Shown one piece after another: positions 59,523 through 64,000 of a DNA stretch of 64,000 nt. The stretch spans positions 3,140,001 to 3,204,000 of the forward strand of contig CATIUR010000001.1 of NCBI GenBank assembly GCA_949592205.1. The letters run 5' to 3'. The DNA comes from Helichrysum umbraculigerum. Taxonomy: Eukaryota > Streptophyta > Magnoliopsida > Asterales > Asteraceae. The first letter of the stretch is position 1, and every line of letters begins with the position of its first letter. The translations under genes and the position numbers were made by a program. Below the pieces are notes generated by a model, which did not search any database, was not told the DNA's origin, and saw only the letters and a list, made by a program, of their open reading frames with translations.

Positions 59523-60481
59523 AATCTTCCCCCCTTAGAAGATTTCGTCCCCGAAATCCAATCCCATCCAACACAACCCAATTAACCCATATACTGTATC
59601 CACATATACTCAAACAACCTACGAGAGTTAACAATTTCATAATAATCTCCATTACTAAATCATCTCTTATTCAATTTCATCTTCATCCTACAACAAACAA
59701 TCATATAACTCAAATACATATCAAGATTTTATCTACGCTTTAATTCTCCAACTTTAACTAACAATTCAATTAAAATTTCTTAAGTACCTTTCATAGATTT
59801 ACTCGCAACTAAATCATTTATTTTCCAGCCTTAACACAATTGCAATTCATTTCTAGCACCGATTGGATTTTACCACTAATTCCATTCTTATATATTCAAC
59901 GTCTAACTCATTTACAATTGCAAACCTATCTTGATCCATTTTAATCTCTTTTAACCCAATACTACAATAACCAAAATTTACCATTTCAACAAAAATTTCC
60001 TAATCCCATTAATTCATGTGATACTTGGTAACCTTAACAAGTTCATGTGACATAACATAATATAACAATGGTGATCAAGCATTGTAATATTAGGTTTTTC
60101 ACATTTCCGTTATCAGGTCACTTCATATCACAACCCAACAAATCTAACCCAATCCACATATAAACTTCAAACTAACTCATATTTACTTTACAACTAATCA
60201 TATAACACAATACACATTTCAACTTAACTAACTTCAGAAAGTTCATCGTATATTACCTCATTTTTCCAAGTGAACATTAGAGAGCACCGATCGTACTCCC
60301 ATCGTCTCTGCAACCAAAACGACAACTTAAACTGGATAAGTGTTAGTACTTATAATATAACTCAATTTCCCTTACTGGTGCTAACCCCATACTCTGGAAT
60401 GTTTGACTAACACCAAAATAAGTTTGGGATTGAACATTGACCAATGTCCAATTCGCCCAAACCTATGCTCTGATACCAACT
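59523..60481 (-). mobile_element. Internal region 1, noncoding, with PBS and polypurine tract
   Basis: This is 959 bases between LTR copies. At its left edge, read on the minus strand, TTTCGGGGACGAAATCTTCT leads into a polypurine AAGGGGGGAAGA next to the LTR. At its right edge GCTCTGATACCA (60467-60478) is the reverse complement of the tRNA-Met primer site, three bases from LTR copy 2. There is no gag or pol, so the element depends on enzymes supplied by another. It is shorter than typical LARDs, yet its LTRs are too long for a TRIM. Confidence 0.9.
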
Positions 60482-62824
60482 TGTAAGACCCTACTTTTCA
60501 TACAACATATTTTATAATATAAACCTGTCAGAAGCGTGTCCCGATTAAAATCAAATCTTGTTCACAATTCAAAAACGTGTAACTTTTCGAAACCTCACTG
60601 TTATCAACATACTTTATTACAAAATCAACAAACTATTATCAAATGTTATTTAAATCCCAACACCATAACTTGCTATTTCCAAAACAATCAGAGTATCCGC
60701 AGCAGTAGTCAAACATCCCATTCCATAATCCCAACACCCGACTGATTTCCCAATCTTATCAACTGCAAAATGTTCAACAACGAGGGGTTAGCTTATTGCT
60801 AAGTGAGTCAGATCATAATCCACAATTCAAACCAGAGATAACAATCAACTACAACAACTGAAAACTCAATCACTAACTACAAACTACTCCAAAATAAATG
60901 AAACTGTAACCGACAGTTTCACTAACAATAAACTACTGATAAACTACAACAATTACTCACATTGCACATAATCACATAAACACATAACGTCAAGAGGACC
61001 GGCGGTTCCTGGTATCCACCCAACCCAGAAACCACGACTACTGGGCGCCAAGCCAATCCCAGTAATCAACCGATAGCTTGAGTACTACCTTCACTGACTA
61101 GGCTTGTTCTCAATTATGTGTCTCAAAGAAACCTCGACAACTACACAGTAGTACCCAAACCCAACCAACAACAGTTGACCTCTGAAAACAACCACGTTGC
61201 ATTCACAATGCAAAAGCACACAACAACAAGCAACAGTTCACAACTGTTATCAATTAAACAACAATTCAACAACAATCACATAACAACTCAGATATTCAGC
61301 AACTCATCAATTACGACTACACAACTATCACAAATTCTACTAAACAATCAACATAACAATAACTCATTCTCCCACCATTTCATGTTCAACCCATACCTTA
61401 TCCGTAATTAGTTCTCATTAACCCAACCCAATTATATCAACTTCAACAACCCAATCCCAACTTAATTAACAACTCAAACAATGAAAGCAACAATAACAAA
61501 CATGTTCACCCGTTGCGACTGAGCTTGTTACAACTGGGTTGAACTGAGGATTACAATCCCACTCACCGAATTCCGGTCTCCACACTCAGTGGTCTAATAT
61601 TACTGAGTGTCCTCTGCCCATCTGAAATTTCAATAATAACACCAAGTCAGTAACGGTTCAACACTTATCACAAATACTTATATCAATCATAATATTATAC
61701 ACATTATAATCATCATTCAAAACATGACATCATTTAACACCTCATTCAATTAACTCATGCCATAGAATATGATAATTATTAATCTAACAATGAATCATAC
61801 AAAATTAAAACACTTTGCTGGAAAACCCCATGAAGCCGCCGGCTTGGGCAGGGAAGCCGCCGGCTTGGCTGAGAAGCCGCCGGCTTGGCACCCTGACCCG
61901 CCGGGTAATTAACATTTTCAGCATCAGAACTTAAATCACCTAAATAAGCCAATTCAGACCGCCGGCTTGGGGTCCTAACCCGCCGGCTGACCACATGAAG
62001 CCGCCGGCTTCAATGATCAAGCCGCCGGCTTGATCATAATACCAGCAGCAGCAGAAACAGCAAACAACTTACGGGCTTTAACACCCAAAACTCAAATCTA
62101 CACTTCTATCCTTCGATTATTCACCATAAAAACGACATATAAACTTACACTAACATACCCCAACATCAAACAACCTATTTAGCATCATATTTCATCATGC
62201 AATCATCATTTAATTCCCAAAATCATCAAACCCTAACCTATGAACTAAATGAAGAACACTAGCAATTCCTACCATTCAATCATCATGTAATCATGTTAAA
62301 ATCGTTATTTAATCATTTAGAAACATCAAACATATGTTATTTAACCTTCAATTCTAACAAATCACAAATCCACCATTTTTACCCAATCTATATAAAAAGA
62401 GCTCAAGAACACAAAACACTTACAATCAAATGAAGGAAATGATATAGATGATGATGATAATCAATTTCCCTTTGCTAGATTTAACCTCCAATATTTGCTC
62501 TTGATTAATTTGGAAAGAGATGAGAGAATGAGAGTTTAAGAAATGAGAGTGTAATAAGTTAGGTGTGAAATGATCCAGCTTTTCCACCGCCCCAACTCTT
62601 TTATTATTAGTAAATTATACCCGTTCCTAGCCTATTGTCTGGAACCAGAAAATACCCGTAAGTCAAAATACTTTTAATTTACCGTCAACTTTGTTTATTT
62701 AAAACAAACAATATTTCATTAATCACAATAAAAACTGAAGCTCTTTTACTTGTTTATTCTTAAATAGATCAACCACACTTATTAAAATACAATTTATTTT
62801 CGGGTCCAGAAACAGGATGTTACA
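60482..62824 (-). repeat. LTR copy 2 of the family D element, 2343 bases
   Basis: It has the same length as copy 1, with only scattered single-base differences (for example 57562 C against 60864 A, and 58007 G against 61309 T). Its hairpin cluster is at 61832-62038. Confidence 0.93.
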
Positions 62825-63783
62825 AATATTCCCCCCTTAGAAGATTTCGTCCCCGAAATCCAATCCCATCCAACACAACCCAATTAACCCATATATTGTA
62901 TCCACATATACTCAAACAACCTACGAGAGTTAACAATTTCATAATAATCTCCATTACTAAATCATCTCTTATTCAATTTCATCTTCATCCTACAACAAAC
63001 AATCATATAACTCAAATACATATCAAGATTTTATCTACGCTTTAATTCTCCAACTTTAACTAACAATTCAATTAAAATTTCTTAAGTACCTTTCATAGAT
63101 TTACTCGCAACTAAATCATTTATTTTCCAGCCTTAACACAATTGCAATTCATTTCTAGCACCGATTGGATTTTACCACTAATTCCATTCTTATATATTCA
63201 ACGTCTAACTCATTTACAATTGCAAACCTATCTTGATCCATTTTAATCTCTTTTAACCTAATACTACAATAACCAAAATTTACCATTTCAACAAAAATTT
63301 CCTAATCCCATTAATTCATGTGATACTTGGTAACCTTAACAAGTTCATGTGACATAACATAATATAACAATGGTGATCAAGCATTGTAATATTAGGTTTT
63401 TCACATTTCCGTTGTCAGGTCACTTCATATCACAACCCAACAAATCTAACCCAATCCTCATATAAACTTCAAACTAACTCATATTTACTTTACAACTAAT
63501 CATATAACACAATACACATTTCAACTTAACTAACTTCAGAAAGTTCATCGTATATTACCTCATTTTTCCAAGTGAACATTAGAGAGCACCGATCGTACTC
63601 CCATCGTCTCTGCAACCAAAACGAAAACTTAAACTGGATAAGTGTTAGTACTTATAATATAACTCAATTTCCCTTACTGGTGCTAACCCCATACTCTGGA
63701 ATGTTTGACTAACACCAAAATAAGTTTGGGATTGAACATTTACCAATGTCCAATTCGCCCAAACCTATGCTCTGATACCAACT
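62825..63783 (-). mobile_element. Internal region 2, noncoding
   Basis: 959 bases, the same length as internal region 1, with a few substitutions. It again carries the polypurine tract at the left edge and the primer-site complement GCTCTGATACCA (63769-63780) at the right edge. Confidence 0.92.
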
Positions 63784-64000
63784 TGTAAGACCCTACTTTT
63801 CATACAACATATTTTATAATATAAACCTGTCAGAAGCGTGTCCCGATTAAAATCAAATCTTGTTCACAATTCAAAAACGTGTAACTTTTCGAAACCTCAC
63901 TGTTATCAACATACTTTATTACAAAATCAACAAACTATTATCAAATGTTATTTAAATCCCAACACCATAACTTGCTATTTCCAAAACAATCAGAGTATCC
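63784..64000 (-). repeat. LTR copy 3 (cut by the window end)
   Basis: It begins again with TGTAAGACCCTACTTTTCAT exactly 3302 bases after copy 2 and continues to the window edge without a visible break. The array therefore has at least three LTRs and two internal regions. Confidence 0.93.

Overview
This is nuclear DNA of a flowering plant, almost certainly a eudicot. The evidence is spliced genes with GT-AG introns, an AT-rich background, plant-type LTR retrotransposons primed by tRNA-Met, plant LINEs, tRNA-derived SINEs, Stowaway, Mutator and hAT miniature elements, and TTTAGGG-type telomere-like motifs. The repeat set looks asterid, perhaps Asteraceae, but that is an impression and I cannot prove it from the sequence. 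No bacterial, viral-satellite, CRISPR or organellar segment was recognised.

Only two host genes are supported, and both appear intact. A six-exon cytochrome P450 of the CYP704 type lies on the plus strand (7520-10099). A four-exon DUF962/Mpo1-like membrane protein lies on the minus strand (10155-11976). They converge, with only 55 bases between their stop codons. Both belong to families that act on fatty acyl chains, but a shared pathway is not implied by position alone.

The rest is mobile DNA, much of it nested. Bases 2.4-6.5 kb hold TIR elements seated in TA microsatellites, a 44-base minisatellite, a SINE and a local duplication. Bases 12.3-14.4 kb hold a hAT MITE and a 1.6-kb foldback element. 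Bases 14.8-24.0 kb are a four-layer nest: a plus-strand LINE is interrupted by a minus-strand LINE, which is interrupted by a PIF/Harbinger transposon, which holds two oppositely oriented solo LTRs. Target-site duplications support every junction, although the Harbinger one is imperfect. Bases 24-35 kb carry SINEs, MITEs, long microsatellites, a LINE remnant, a pair of Mutator-type MITEs full of telomere-like repeats, and a second, decayed Harbinger transposase.

Bases 35.4-49.5 kb are a second nest. A hAT relic (8-bp duplication) is split by a 12.7-kb Ty3/gypsy element (duplication TACAT), whose 3' LTR holds a solo LTR of a different family. The gypsy polyprotein is one reading frame broken by only two stop codons. 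Bases 49.5-57 kb hold a foldback element, a heavily decayed Copia element with a LINE tail inserted, and small hAT-like repeats. From 57180 to the window end lies a minus-strand tandem array LTR-internal-LTR-internal-LTR of a non-autonomous LTR element, with a period of exactly 3302 bases.

The most interesting unexplained signal is shared by all the LTR families here. Each carries a cluster of short CpG-rich hairpins inside the LTR, with a different sequence in each family. Between related LTRs the two arms of the hairpins change together, so pairing is kept.
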